64,000 nucleotides of DNA from Lichenicola sp964236105 (GCA_964236105.1 CAXSBC010000001.1:372001-436000); one strand, 5' to 3'. Counted from the stretch's first letter, positions 1 through 9,332 are shown. A program made the numbers and translations. Notes: generated by a model from the letters alone, not told the origin.

Positions 1-1586
1 CCGATCAGGCCGAGCCGGTGGTCGTCCACCGGCACCGCGCGCTCCACCGCGTCGATGCCGGCCAGCACGTCGCGCAGATCGCCATGGCCGAAGTCGCGCA
101 CGTTGGCCTGGGTGAAAGTCTCGCCCTGGCCGAAGGAGCCGCGCGGGTTGGGCAGGAACACGCGGTAGCCGGCGGCGAGCAGGAACAGCACCTCGCTGCG
201 CGGCGTCAGATAGCCGGGCATGTTCGCCGCCGACGGGCCGCCATGGATCGAGACGATCATCGGGCTCCGGGCGCCGCTCATGGCGGTGGGCGCGCCCTTC
301 GGCGACAGCAGCCAGCCCTGCACGTCGAAGGCGTCGCTGCGCCAGCTCAGGCTCTGCGCGGTCACCGCCACGCTCTGGCCGGCATTGGCGAGCGTCAGCG
401 CGTGCCACTGCCCGAGCGGTCCCGCCTCGAGCTCGGGCGCCTGGGTGAAGCTCTGGTGGATGGCAGCGCTGGCGCCGCCGCCGCAGGCGATGCCGAGGCC
501 GCCCCGGCTCGCCGACAGCGTCTCCTCGCCCGACCAGATCGGCTTGTCCGCATCCGCCCCGCCCAGCGCCAGCAGCTCGGCGCGAGACCCGGCCAGCGCG
601 GTGCCGGTCAGACCGCCGCCGCCGCAGGACCAGGACAGGGCGGTGACGCTGGCGCGCAGGTTCGGGGTCAGGCTCTGCAGCACCGCCGGCGCGTTCGACG
701 GACCATCCAGCGCCAGCCGGAACACGTCGCCGCCGGTGGAGCCGAAATCGCTCATGATCCCGCCGATGAACGCCACGGTGCGGCCATCCGGCGAGACCGT
801 CGGATCGGCAAGCTGCTGGCGCTGCGGCGGCGTGTAGAGCAGCCGCGCCTGGCCGTTCTCGAAGCCGTACAGCCTGGCGATCCACCAGTTGTTGTCGCCG
901 TTGCCGTGCGCTGCGGTGCCGACGAACATCGCGCGTCCCGGCTGCGCCGGATCGGCGCGCCAGTCGTACTGGTAGACATAGAGATCGGCGGGCGACTGGA
1001 ACTGCAGCGCGCCGCCGACGATCGTGGCGATGCGCTGCTCGTCCTCCGTGGCGCCGATCTCGCCGGTCATCTTCGCCCCCGCCTGGGTGGCGCCCGGCTC
1101 CTTGTGCGCGCCCGCCGTCGCCAGCACCGCCAGGGTGGCGTCCGCGCCGAAGCGCAGGCCCTGCAGCGTGCCGTCGAACGACAGCAGGCGCGCGGCACCG
1201 CTTCCGTCCGCGCCCACCTGGAACACCGCGCGCTGCGTCTGCCCGGGCTGCCTCAGCACGAAGGCCAGGTGGCGCCCGTCCGGCGACCAGGCGAGCGAGG
1301 AGGGCACGCAGTCGGCGCCATGGCATGGCAGCCCGACCGTGACCGCAGCGCCCTGGCCCGAGACCGGCCGGATCACGATGCCGAAGGCCGGCTCCGCGTC
1401 CTCGTCCGCCGGCTGCTCCGCCTCGAGCGTGGCGACGTGCGCGCCGTCCGGCGACACCGCCACCTGGGTGAACAGATGCAGCGGTGCCGGACCCGGTGCT
1501 GCCGAGGCCGGCGGGCTCAGCGACAGCAGGCCGAGCGAGAGTGCCACCGGCACCGCCTGGTGCATCAGCGTCCTGGTCTGTCGCAT
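1..1586 (-). CDS. S9 family peptidase (prolyl oligopeptidase type), C-terminus cut by window edge
   Basis: Predicted exported serine peptidase that would trim oligopeptides in the envelope. Reading from the ATG at 1586, the first ~29 residues are a signal peptide (basic start, then a Leu/Val/Ala-rich core ending ASA). A WD40/PD40-like beta-propeller follows, with repeated SPDG motifs (VAVSPDG, AWSPDG, TVSPDG). The alpha/beta-hydrolase domain begins around IVSIHGGPSAAN (oxyanion-type HGG). The frame runs off position 1 at VDDHRLGLIG, just before the expected nucleophile motif G-x-S-x-G-G, so Ser, Asp and His all lie outside the window. Upstream, 1587-2037 is non-coding. The family call is secure; the substrate is unknown. 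Confidence 0.85.
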   Translation of the reverse strand, partial: MRQTRTLMHQAVPVALSLGLLSLSPPASAAPGPAPLHLFTQVAVSPDGAHVATLEAEQPADEDAEPAFGIVIRPVSGQGAAVTVGLPCHGADCVPSSLAWSPDGRHLAFVLRQPGQTQRAVFQVGADGSGAARLLSFDGTLQGLRFGADATLAVLATAGAHKEPGATQAGAKMTGEIGATEDEQRIATIVGGALQFQSPADLYVYQYDWRADPAQPGRAMFVGTAAHGNGDNNWWIARLYGFENGQARLLYTPPQRQQLADPTVSPDGRTVAFIGGIMSDFGSTGGDVFRLALDGPSNAPAVLQSLTPNLRASVTALSWSCGGGGLTGTALAGSRAELLALGGADADKPIWSGEETLSASRGGLGIACGGGASAAIHQSFTQAPELEAGPLGQWHALTLANAGQSVAVTAQSLSWRSDAFDVQGWLLSPKGAPTAMSGARSPMIVSIHGGPSAANMPGYLTPRSEVLFLLAAGYRVFLPNPRGSFGQGETFTQANVRDFGHGDLRDVLAGIDAVERAVPVDDHRLGLI

Positions 1587-2037
1587 GGGGATGATCCGGT
1601 TGCCTGAGGTGACCGGGGGCATACAACCTGAGGCTCCCGCCGACCAGCGGGCGCCTCCGTGAGGCGGCGGCTCGACGCTGCATCTCGATGGGTCGGTGAC
1701 CGTAACGTACATGTGATCGTCATCGTGAGTGGCAGGGAGCAGCCCTTCAGCACCCGGGGCCGGACCGAGGCCCACCGGTGCGGTTTCCAGCAGCGGCAGA
1801 TGCGGGCTACGAGATCGGCCGGCCGCGGCAGGCGTGGCCGCGCGGATCGTCTGGCTTGGTGCCGTCTGCGGACCCCGAGCCGGCCGCAACCCGCGTGACG
1901 CCGCGTTCCCGCGCGAGGGTCGGGTATGCCTTGATATCGTTCAGGCCGCGCTCGTCATCCGGCTTATGCAGATCCAGGCACTATTCCGCACGGATGCAGC
2001 CGCCATATCGCATTGAGTGCAATCCGGGAGCGAGATC
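1587..2037. other. Intergenic region between the S9 peptidase and the cupin gene
   Basis: This is a 451-bp divergent spacer. No frame here has a plausible start, ribosome site and protein-like composition. A short perfect hairpin (CGCCTC-cgt-GAGGCG, 1652-1666) lies just upstream of the peptidase. Promoters for both divergent genes must be here, but no box is clear enough to call. Confidence 0.5.
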
Positions 2038-2448
2038 ATGGATATCAAGCGGGCAGGCAGCCAGGCGTCAGCCAGGGGGCCATCGGACTGGTTCACCGGC
2101 ACCGTCCGCATCGATCCGCTGTTCACCGCGCCCGATCCCGCACGCTCGGGCGCGGCACTGGTGACGTTCGAGCCGGGGGCGCGCACCGCATGGCACACCC
2201 ATCCGCTCGGCCAGACCCTGATCGTGACCGCCGGCTATGGCTGGGCGCAGCGCGACGGCGGCGCGGTGGAAGAGATACGCCCGGGCGACGTCGTCTGGTT
2301 CCCGCCGGGCGAGAAGCATTGGCACGGCGCTTCCATGACCACGGCCATGAGCCACATCGCGGTGCAGGAACAGCAGAACGGCTCGCCGGTCACCTGGATG
2401 GAGCACGTCACGGACGCGCAATACGGAACCGGTCCCTCGCCGCTCTGA
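2038..2448 (+). CDS. Cupin-domain protein
   Basis: A 136-aa single-domain cupin. Motif 1 is visible as TAWHTHPLGQTLIV (two His and a Gln) and motif 2 as PGDVVWFPPGEKHWHGA (His-rich), so a metal-binding beta-barrel is expected. The sequence resembles the small cupins annotated as (R)-mandelonitrile lyase-like or carboxymuconolactone-decarboxylase-associated, but substrate cannot be inferred. The ATG at 2038 is preceded by GGGAGCGAG at a good distance and fits the family start (MDIKRAG). The gene stands alone between a divergent peptidase and a convergent small gene. Confidence 0.8.
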   Translation: MDIKRAGSQASARGPSDWFTGTVRIDPLFTAPDPARSGAALVTFEPGARTAWHTHPLGQTLIVTAGYGWAQRDGGAVEEIRPGDVVWFPPGEKHWHGASMTTAMSHIAVQEQQNGSPVTWMEHVTDAQYGTGPSPL

Positions 2449-2632
2449 TCGGCGACGCCGCGATCTGCCGTCGGGCTCGCGCCATCTCGTCCTGCCGGTC
2501 GAAGCCCGGCTGCCCGATCACCGAAGCCGATACCGATCCTGGGGACGGAGCTGCCGCCTCGAACCGGACCGCCACCCCCGACCGGACGCCGTCATGGCGA
2601 ACCCATTCCTCCGGCCGTCAGCCGTCGCCGAC

Positions 2633-2806
2633 TCACTTGCTCCAGAGGTAGTGCACGATATCGACCAGCGCTGCCGCGGAGATCGGCATGGCGAGCAGAC
2701 AGAACGCCACCAGCAGGAACAGGTAGCCGAACACGTTGCTGCCGGGCGGCGTCGCCGGCGCGGGCGGCTTCGGCTCGGGGCGGAAATCCACACCGTCGAA
2801 TGGCAT
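2633..2806 (-). CDS. Small single-pass membrane protein, 57 aa
   Basis: A 57-residue frame with a very strong Shine-Dalgarno (GGGAGGAGG) directly before its ATG at 2806. The first ~23 residues are Pro/Ala-rich and soluble (FRPEPKPPAPATPP). They are followed by one hydrophobic segment (VFGYLFLLVAFCLLAMPISAAALV) and a short tail ending YLWSK. I do not recognise a family. It lies ~100 bp upstream of priA on the same strand and may share its transcript. The ribosome site and clean hydrophobic segment support a real gene; function is unknown. Confidence 0.6.
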   Translation of the reverse strand: MPFDGVDFRPEPKPPAPATPPGSNVFGYLFLLVAFCLLAMPISAAALVDIVHYLWSK

Positions 2807-2907
2807 GCGGCCTCCTCCCTTCCGTGATCACGATCCGTCGCAGACCGGCAGCCGCTGGCGGCCTGTGCAGTCTAGCCTGACTAGCATGCCTCGCGACAAG
2901 CCGCGCT

Positions 2908-5103
2908 TCAAAGAAACGATACCGGGTCCACGTCGACATCCACCTGCACCGAACGCGGCACCTGCGGCGCCAGGGTGCGCCAGGCGCTCAGCCAGTGCCG
3001 CAGGATCGGCTGCACCGCGATCTCGCGCCGGGTGCGCAGCAGCAGCCGCCGGCGGTGGCGGCCGCGCAGGATGGCCAGCGGCGCCGGCGCCGGACCAAGC
3101 ACCTGCAGCCCTTCCCCGGTCGGCGCGCTGCGGCCGAGCGCGTTCGCGGCCGCGTCCGCCGCCTCGGCGGTGTCGGCGCTGACGATCAGCGCCGCCAGCC
3201 GACCGAACGGCGGCCAGTGGCCGGGCCGACGCTGCGCCGCCTCCTTCTGCATGAAGGCTGCGAAATCGTTGGCGACCAGCGCCTGCATCACCGGATGGGT
3301 CGGGTTGTAGGTCTGCAGCAGCACCTGCCCCGGCGCTTCCGCGCGCCCGGCCCGGCCTGCCACCTGATGCAGCAGCTGCACCGTGCGCTCGGCCGCGCGC
3401 AGGTCGCCGCCCGCCAGACCCAGATCGGCATCCACCACCCCCACCAGCGTCAGCCCGGGAAAATGCCAGCCCTTGGCGACGATCTGGGTGCCGATGATGA
3501 GGTCGACCTCGCGATCGGCGATCCGGCGCACCGCCTCCGCCGCCGCGTTGGGTCCGGGCAGCGTGTCGCTCGCCATCACCAGGATGCGGGCGTCGGGAAA
3601 GGTCTCGCGCGCCTCCTCGGTGATCCGCTCCACCCCGGGCCCGATCGGCGTCAGGCTGTGCTCGGCGTTGCAGGCCGGGCAGTGCGTCGGCACCGCCTTG
3701 GTATGGCCGCAATGGTGGCAGGCGAGCTGACGCCGCGCCCGGTGCTCGACCAGCCAGGCGGTGCAGTTCGGGCACTGGATGCGATGCCCGCACGCCCGGC
3801 ACAGCGTCAGCGGCGCATAGCCGCGACGGTTCAGGAACAGCATCGCCTGCTCGCCGCGGCGCACGGTGTCGGCCACCTGCGCGATCAGCACCGGGCTCAG
3901 GAACCGCCCGCGCTCGGGCGGATGGTCGCGCAGGTCGACCGCAGCCACCTCCGGCAGCCGCGCCCCGCCATGCCGCACCGTCAGCGACAGCTGCCGGTAG
4001 CGGCCGTTCTCCACGTTGGACAGCGTCTCCAGGCTGGGCGTCGCCGACACCAGCAGCACCGGCGCCTCCGCCAGCCGCGCCCTGACCACCGCCATGTCGC
4101 GGGCGTGGTAGGTGACGCCGTCCTCCTGCTTGAAGGCGGTCTCGTGCTCCTCGTCGACGATCACCAGCCCCAGGTCCGGGAACGGCAGGAACAGCGCCGA
4201 GCGCGCGCCCACCACCACCTGCGCCTCGCCGCCGGCGACCGCCCGCCAGGTGACGCGCCGCCGCTTCGAGCCGAGGTCGGAATGCCACACCGCAGGCTCG
4301 ACGCCGAAGCGGCGCACGAAGCGCTGCATCCACTGCGACGACAGCGCGATCTCGGGCAGCAGCACCAGCGCCTGGCGGCCCTCCGCCAGGCACGCCGCCA
4401 CCGCCTCCAGGTAGGTCTCGGTCTTGCCCGAGCCGGTCACCCCGTCGAGCAGGGCCGCCTGGAAGCGCCTGGCATGCACCAGCCCGCGCAGCTGCTGCGC
4501 GGTGTTCGCCTGGTCGTCCGACAGCGCGGGCTCGGCATGGTCCGGATCGGGCCGACCGAACGCCGCCGGCGTCTCGATCTCCTGCTCGCGCAGCAGCCCG
4601 GCCTCGGCCATCGAGCGCACCACGCCGCTTCCGACCCCGGCCAGCCTGGCGAGCTCGGCGGTGTTGCGCGGCCTGCCGTCGACCAGCACCTGCAGCACGC
4701 GCGCGCGCGCAGGCGTGGCGCGCGCCGTGGCGGTGTTGCTGCCAGAGCGCACCCAGCCGGTGGTGGGCGGGATGGCTTGCGACGCGTTGACGCGCAGCGC
4801 CATCGCCAGCACCAGCCCGGGCGGGGTCAGCGTGTAGCCGGCGACCCAGTCGACGAAGCGGCGCAGGGTCTCCGGCATGCGCGGCACGTCCAGCAGCGCC
4901 GACACCGGCTTGAGCCTGCCATCCGCCACCGGCGCCGAGCCGGGCGAGGCCAGGTCGGCAGGCAGGCCCGCCGGCGCGTCCCACACCACCCCCACCTCCT
5001 CGCGCCGGTTCAGCGGCACCAGCACCACGTCGCCGGGCTCAAGCGCCAGCCCGTCCGGCATCGCGTAGTCGAAGGCGCCCGCGAACGGATAGGGCAGCAG
5101 CAC
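2908..5103 (-). CDS. priA: Primosomal protein N' (replication restart helicase PriA)
   Basis: PriA recognises stalled or collapsed replication forks and reloads the replicative helicase. The 731-aa product shows the N-terminal DNA-binding region (LLPYPFAGAFDYAMPDG), helicase motif I GVTGSGKT (residues 221-228), the DEEH box in LVIVDEEHETAFKQEDG, and the zinc-binding insert with eight cysteines (CRACGHRIQCPNC, then CHHCG and CPAC). The last helicase motif is HQVAGRAGRAE. Length matches the family. The only start in reach is the GTG at 5103; the frame stays open upstream (RARVAVLLPYP), so the true N-terminus could be a few residues longer. It faces away from DUF484-xerC, a common alphaproteobacterial arrangement. 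Confidence 0.95.
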   Translation of the reverse strand: MLLPYPFAGAFDYAMPDGLALEPGDVVLVPLNRREEVGVVWDAPAGLPADLASPGSAPVADGRLKPVSALLDVPRMPETLRRFVDWVAGYTLTPPGLVLAMALRVNASQAIPPTTGWVRSGSNTATARATPARARVLQVLVDGRPRNTAELARLAGVGSGVVRSMAEAGLLREQEIETPAAFGRPDPDHAEPALSDDQANTAQQLRGLVHARRFQAALLDGVTGSGKTETYLEAVAACLAEGRQALVLLPEIALSSQWMQRFVRRFGVEPAVWHSDLGSKRRRVTWRAVAGGEAQVVVGARSALFLPFPDLGLVIVDEEHETAFKQEDGVTYHARDMAVVRARLAEAPVLLVSATPSLETLSNVENGRYRQLSLTVRHGGARLPEVAAVDLRDHPPERGRFLSPVLIAQVADTVRRGEQAMLFLNRRGYAPLTLCRACGHRIQCPNCTAWLVEHRARRQLACHHCGHTKAVPTHCPACNAEHSLTPIGPGVERITEEARETFPDARILVMASDTLPGPNAAAEAVRRIADREVDLIIGTQIVAKGWHFPGLTLVGVVDADLGLAGGDLRAAERTVQLLHQVAGRAGRAEAPGQVLLQTYNPTHPVMQALVANDFAAFMQKEAAQRRPGHWPPFGRLAALIVSADTAEAADAAANALGRSAPTGEGLQVLGPAPAPLAILRGRHRRRLLLRTRREIAVQPILRHWLSAWRTLAPQVPRSVQVDVDVDPVSFL

Positions 5104-5297
5104 CGCGACCCGCGCCCTGGCCTGCGCCGTCCCGGCCGCGCGTTCGCCCGCATGCCTTGTGGCGACGGCCGGGACGTCTAAGCTCTGGAGCGTGGAACGC
5201 GTGGGCGACAGGGTTCAATCCAGTGCGGGCGGAGGCGGCGGGCGCCGTGGCCCCGGTCCTGCGTGCGACGGTCCACAGTGTGGGAGCGATCGCGGCG

Positions 5298-6002
5298 ATG
5301 GACAATGATCGCGCCGACACCGAGGCCGGCCGCGTGGCCCGCTTCCTGGCCGACAACCCGGACTGGCTGGCGACGCAGACCGGGCTCTACCGCCGGCTGT
5401 CGCCGCCGCGCCGGGTGCATGGCGAGACGCTTGCCGACCATATGGCGGCGATGATCGAGGCGGCCCGGCAGCAGGCGGCCGACATGACCGCGCATGCCGA
5501 GACCGTGCTGCAGGCCGGCCGCGCCGCACTCGGCCTCGCCGACCGGGTGCGCGCCGCGGTGCTGGCGCTGATCCGCGCCCCCGACATCGGCGAATGCGTG
5601 ACCGGCGACCTGCCGCGGCTGCTCGGGCTGGATTCGGCGCTGCTCTGCATCGAGCGCTCCCGCACCGTGACCCTGCTGTCCGAGCGGCTGATGGCGCGCC
5701 GGCTGCCGCCCGGCACGGTGGCGCGCCTGCTGGAGCGACGCGACGTCAGGCTGCGCGCGGCTCCGGCCGATGCCGCCCTGCTGCACGGCGAGGCGGCCGG
5801 GCTCGCGGCGCACGACGCGCTGCTGCGCGTGCCCGTGCCCGGCCTGCCGCCGATGCTGCTGGCGCTGGCCAGCCGCGATTGCGCGATCCTCGACGAGGGG
5901 CTGCCGGCCAGCGTGACCGGCGGTGCCGCCGGCGGCGGCGGCATGGCGGCGCTGGCCTTTCTCGGCGAGGCGCTTGCCGCGCGCATCGAGACGCTGTCGT
6001 GA
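5298..6002 (+). CDS. DUF484 family protein
   Basis: A 234-aa GAF-like DUF484 protein, of unknown biochemical role but very often encoded next to xerC. The family opening is clear (RVARFLADNPDWLATQTGLYRRLSPP), followed by a coiled region (MIEAARQQAADMTAHAETVLQAGRAAL) and the GAF-like half. The ATG at 5298 (MDNDRADTEAG) was chosen over the longer open frame because the upstream residues are not family-like. It lies 40 bp upstream of xerC on the same strand and is probably cotranscribed with it. Confidence 0.85.
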   Translation: MDNDRADTEAGRVARFLADNPDWLATQTGLYRRLSPPRRVHGETLADHMAAMIEAARQQAADMTAHAETVLQAGRAALGLADRVRAAVLALIRAPDIGECVTGDLPRLLGLDSALLCIERSRTVTLLSERLMARRLPPGTVARLLERRDVRLRAAPADAALLHGEAAGLAAHDALLRVPVPGLPPMLLALASRDCAILDEGLPASVTGGAAGGGGMAALAFLGEALAARIETLS

Positions 6003-6042
6003 GCCCTTGGGGTCGTGAGCCTGGGATCGTGAGCGCGACGTC

Positions 6043-7038
6043 GTGAGCCTGCCGGCGACGCTGCTGCTGGAGCAGTTCCTCGACTGGCTGCGCGACGAGA
6101 AGCGCGCGAGCCCGCTCACCGTGGTCGCCTATCGCGGCGACCTCGGCCGCTTCCTCCAGTTCCTCACCTACCATCTCGGCGCGGACGCCGATCTCGAGGC
6201 GCTGGCCGGGCTGCGCCAGGCCGACCTGCGCGCCTGGCTCGCCGAGGAAGGCAGACGGGCGGCCGAGCAGCCCGGCTTCTCGCGCGACCGGGCCAACCGC
6301 ACCCGGGTGCGCCGCATGTCGGCGCTGCGCAGCTTCTACCGTCACCTGTCGCGCCGGCACGGCGTCGACAACGCCGCCCCCGGCCTGATGGCCTCGCCGC
6401 GAATCCGGCCCACCCTGCCGCGGCCGCTGCCGGTGCCGGCAGCGCTGGCGGTTCCGGACGGCATCGCGGCGCTGGCCCACACGCCGCTCGCCGAGCGCCG
6501 CGACGCCGCGCTGTTCAACCTGCTCTACGGCGCCGGCCTGCGCATCTCCGAGGCGCTCTCGCTCGACCTGCGCCACCTGCCGCGTCCCAAGGCCGGCGCC
6601 GTGCCCGGGGGTGCTGTGCTCATCGTGCGCGGCAAGGGTGACAAGGAGCGGCTGGTGCCGCTGCTGCCCGCGGTGCTGGGCGCGCTGCATGACTGGGCCG
6701 CCCATCATCCCGACCCGGCGCCAAACTCGCCGCTGTTTCCGGGCGTGCGCGGCGGCAGGCTCGATCCGGCGGTGGCGCAGAAGGCGATGCGCGACTACCG
6801 GCGGCTCGTGGGCCTGCCGGAGCATGCGACGCCGCACGCGCTGCGCCATTCCTTCGCCAGCCATCTGCTGGAGGGCGGCGCCGATCTGCGCTCGATCCAG
6901 GAGCTGCTCGGCCATGCCAGCCTGTCCACCACCCAGCGCTACACCCTGGCCGACGAGGCGCACCTGCTGGATGTCTGGCGCCGCACCCATCCCCGGTCCG
7001 GCATGACCGCCGACAAGAAGGATGCCGCCGGTGGCTGA
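6043..7038 (+). CDS. xerC: Tyrosine site-specific recombinase XerC
   Basis: XerC, with XerD, resolves chromosome dimers at dif. The 331-aa product has the N-terminal SAM-like core-binding domain and a complete catalytic set: R167 (GAGLRISEAL), K199 (RGKGDKE), H265 and R268 (PHALRHSFASHLLEGG), H291 (LLGHASLSTTQ) and nucleophile Y300 (QRYTLAD). The GTG at 6043 gives the family N-terminus (LLEQFLDWLRDEKRASPLTVVAYRGDL). Neighbouring DUF484 favours XerC over XerD. The 3' end overlaps the iminopeptidase start by 17 bp, which suggests a common transcript. Confidence 0.93.
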   Translation: MSLPATLLLEQFLDWLRDEKRASPLTVVAYRGDLGRFLQFLTYHLGADADLEALAGLRQADLRAWLAEEGRRAAEQPGFSRDRANRTRVRRMSALRSFYRHLSRRHGVDNAAPGLMASPRIRPTLPRPLPVPAALAVPDGIAALAHTPLAERRDAALFNLLYGAGLRISEALSLDLRHLPRPKAGAVPGGAVLIVRGKGDKERLVPLLPAVLGALHDWAAHHPDPAPNSPLFPGVRGGRLDPAVAQKAMRDYRRLVGLPEHATPHALRHSFASHLLEGGADLRSIQELLGHASLSTTQRYTLADEAHLLDVWRRTHPRSGMTADKKDAAGG

Positions 7039-7996
7039 CCCTGCCCGCAGACGCTCGCTCTACCCGTCGATCGAGCCCTACGCGCACGGCATGCTGGCGG
7101 CGGGCGACGGGCACCAGCTCTACTGGGAGCTCTGCGGCAATCCTGCCGGCATCCCGGTCGTGGTGCTGCATGGCGGCCCCGGCGGCGGCTGCACGCCGAT
7201 GCAGCGGCGGCTGTTCGACCCCGCCCGCTACCGCATCCTGCTGTTCGACCAGCGCGGCTGCGGCCGGTCGCGTCCGCACGCCTCGCTCGACTGCAACACC
7301 ACCTGGCACCTGGTCGCCGACATCGAGCGGCTGCGCGAGATGACCCGCACGCGGCGCTGGCTGGTGTTCGGCGGCTCCTGGGGCAGCACGCTGGCGCTGG
7401 CCTACGCGCAGACCCATCCCGAGCGGGCGAGCGGGCTGATCCTGCGCGGCATCTTCGGCATGCGCCGCGCCGAGCTGCTCTGGTACTACCAGGAGGGCGC
7501 CTCCTGGATCTTCCCCGACAAGTGGGAGCGCTTCATCGCCCCGATCCCGGAGGCCGAGCGCGGCGACCTGATCGGCGCCTATCGCAGGCGCCTCACCGGC
7601 CAGGACGCCGCCGTGCGGCTGCAGGCGGCGCGGGCCTGGAGCCTGTGGGAAGGCGAGACGCTGACGCTGCTGCCCGACCCGAAGCTCGCCGTGCAGCATG
7701 GCGACGACGCCTTCGCGCTCGCGTTTGCGCGGATCGAGAACCATTATTTCGTGCATGACGCCTGGCTCGAGGACGGTCAGCTGCTGCGCGACGTGGGCAG
7801 GATCGCGCATCTGCCCGGCGTGATCGTGCAGGGACGCTACGACATCGCCACCCCCGCCCGCACCGCCTGGGAACTGCACCGGGCGTGGCCGCAGGCTGCG
7901 TTCCACCTGATCGCCGATGCCGGACACGCCACCACCGAACCCGGCATCCTGGCGACGCTGCTGGACGCGACGGACCGGTTCGCGGCCGCCTCCTGA
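7022..7996 (+). CDS. pip: Proline iminopeptidase
   Basis: A 324-aa alpha/beta hydrolase (peptidase S33) that releases N-terminal proline from peptides; no signal peptide, so cytoplasmic. The oxyanion motif HGGPGGGC, the strand LLFDQRGCGRSRPH, the nucleophile elbow GGSWGS (Ser119), the acid in QGRYDIATP and the His in DAGHATTEP are all present, so the enzyme should be active. Length and start (SLYPSIEPYAHGML) match the family. It overlaps xerC by 17 bp and is followed after 4 bp by the aspartyl protease gene, giving a four-gene plus-strand run from DUF484. Confidence 0.93.
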   Translation: MPPVADPARRRSLYPSIEPYAHGMLAAGDGHQLYWELCGNPAGIPVVVLHGGPGGGCTPMQRRLFDPARYRILLFDQRGCGRSRPHASLDCNTTWHLVADIERLREMTRTRRWLVFGGSWGSTLALAYAQTHPERASGLILRGIFGMRRAELLWYYQEGASWIFPDKWERFIAPIPEAERGDLIGAYRRRLTGQDAAVRLQAARAWSLWEGETLTLLPDPKLAVQHGDDAFALAFARIENHYFVHDAWLEDGQLLRDVGRIAHLPGVIVQGRYDIATPARTAWELHRAWPQAAFHLIADAGHATTEPGILATLLDATDRFAAAS

Positions 7997-8000
7997 GGTC

Positions 8001-8939
8001 GTGCTGAGGCGTCGGCGCCGGCTTGCGGCGCTGCCGGCGGCGCTCCTGGCGCTCTGTGCGGCCGGGCCGGGCATCGCCGCCGACGCCACCTGCCTCCGCG
8101 ACGAGATCTCGACCGTGCGGCTGCGCGACGATGACGGCTTCATCAGCATGCCGGTCGCGTTCGGCGGGCGGACCGCCAGCCTGCTGGTCGATACCGGATC
8201 GGATGCCGGGCTGCTCACCGAGGACGGTGCCGCGCGCCTCGGGCTGACCCGGCGCGATCCGCAGCGTCGCACCCTGATGCTGGGCACCGGCGGCACCGGG
8301 CGGATGGTGCCGGACGTGCTGTATCCCGATCTCCGGCTCGGCCGGCTGCTTCTGCCCGGCGGCAGCATGCCGCTGGGACCGCTGCCGGGCCTGCCGGTGG
8401 TGACGCCGCCGGTGGCCGGGCTGCTGGGAGCAGACGTGCTGCAGCACTTCGATGTCGAGCTCGACCTGCCGCACGGCCGCATCGGCTTCTGGAGGGTGCG
8501 GGCAGGCTCGGTCGCCTGCGCGCCGCCGCCGGCCTGGAGCGGCAGGTTCGACACCGTGCCGCTGCGGCGCCGCGGCGCGCGGCTGCTGCTGGGCGGACGG
8601 CTCGACGGACAGCCGATCACGGTGCTGCTCGACAGCGGCGCGCGGTCGCGCATCCTGTCGGTGCGGGCGGCGGGACGGCTGGGAGTGGATGCCGACCGGC
8701 TGGGCATCGATCCGGGCGGCATCACCGCAGGCGTCGACCTGTATGAGAGCCCCTATCACTGGCACCGGTTTCGCAGCCTGACGATCGGATCGGACACGCA
8801 GGTGCTGCCGGTGCTGACGGTGGCGCCGCTCGACGAGCCGGTCGACCTGCTGCTGGGAGCGGACTGGTTCGCGACCCGGGACGTGTGGATCAGCTATGCG
8901 ACCAACCAGATGTTCGTGCGGCCGGGCACGGCGCGATGA
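8001..8939 (+). CDS. Exported aspartyl protease family protein with two D-(T/S)-G lobes
   Basis: A 312-aa protein with a signal peptide (MLRRRRRLAALPAALLALCA, cleavage near IAADA). It has two retropepsin-like halves: LLVDTGSDAGL (DTG at 64-66) and VLLDSGARSRIL (DSG at 211-213). Each half ends in a LLGADVLQHFD / LLGADWFATRD segment typical of the family. Two active-site aspartates in one chain suggest an intramolecular pepsin-like pair, or one active and one structural lobe. The GTG at 8001 follows TCCTGAGGTC, just after the pip stop, and is chosen because it begins exactly at the signal peptide. A periplasmic location is inferred; the substrate is unknown. Confidence 0.75.
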   Translation: MLRRRRRLAALPAALLALCAAGPGIAADATCLRDEISTVRLRDDDGFISMPVAFGGRTASLLVDTGSDAGLLTEDGAARLGLTRRDPQRRTLMLGTGGTGRMVPDVLYPDLRLGRLLLPGGSMPLGPLPGLPVVTPPVAGLLGADVLQHFDVELDLPHGRIGFWRVRAGSVACAPPPAWSGRFDTVPLRRRGARLLLGGRLDGQPITVLLDSGARSRILSVRAAGRLGVDADRLGIDPGGITAGVDLYESPYHWHRFRSLTIGSDTQVLPVLTVAPLDEPVDLLLGADWFATRDVWISYATNQMFVRPGTAR

Positions 8940-9332
8940 CGCCGGCCATCGCCGCGTCCGCGCCGCGGACCGGCACGACCGATCTCGAGGAGCCGTATCG
9001 CTGCATCACGCTTCCTGCATGACTGCAATTCTGAGATTGCATGAACGCTGTCCGGCGCAGCGCGAGAATACCGAATCGGTACGGCTTTTATCGCCAATGT
9101 CACTGCATGTGACCGGGCAACGGCAGCGGAAGCGGGGAACGGGCAGAACGCCGACGCCGCCGACGACGTTGCGAACACAGAACCAGTTGCTGCGTCCGTT
9201 GCGAACCGTTATTGCATCGGACAGCGCGTGTTCGATCAGAAGAGCTGATGGCTATGTCACGCGACTTTAACAATCGTTTCTTAAACAGATCACGCAATGA
9301 ATCGTTCTGTTTTCCAATCTCGGTGATTTGAC
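8940..9332. promoter_or_regulatory. Palindrome-rich spacer upstream of the FemAB-like gene
   Basis: A 393-bp spacer, lower in GC than its surroundings, with no supported gene. Three inverted repeats stand out: TGCAAT-N6-ATTGCA (9024-9041), CCGAATCGG (9071-9079) and GTCAC-N5-GTGAC (9099-9113). Their spacing and symmetry look like dimeric regulator sites for the downstream gene at 9333. No regulator can be named. Confidence 0.4.

Noticed and set aside
18..1607. A long plus-strand frame over the S9 peptidase
   Set aside because: The minus-strand frame shows signal peptide, propeller motifs and hydrolase domain; the plus frame is compositionally biased noise.
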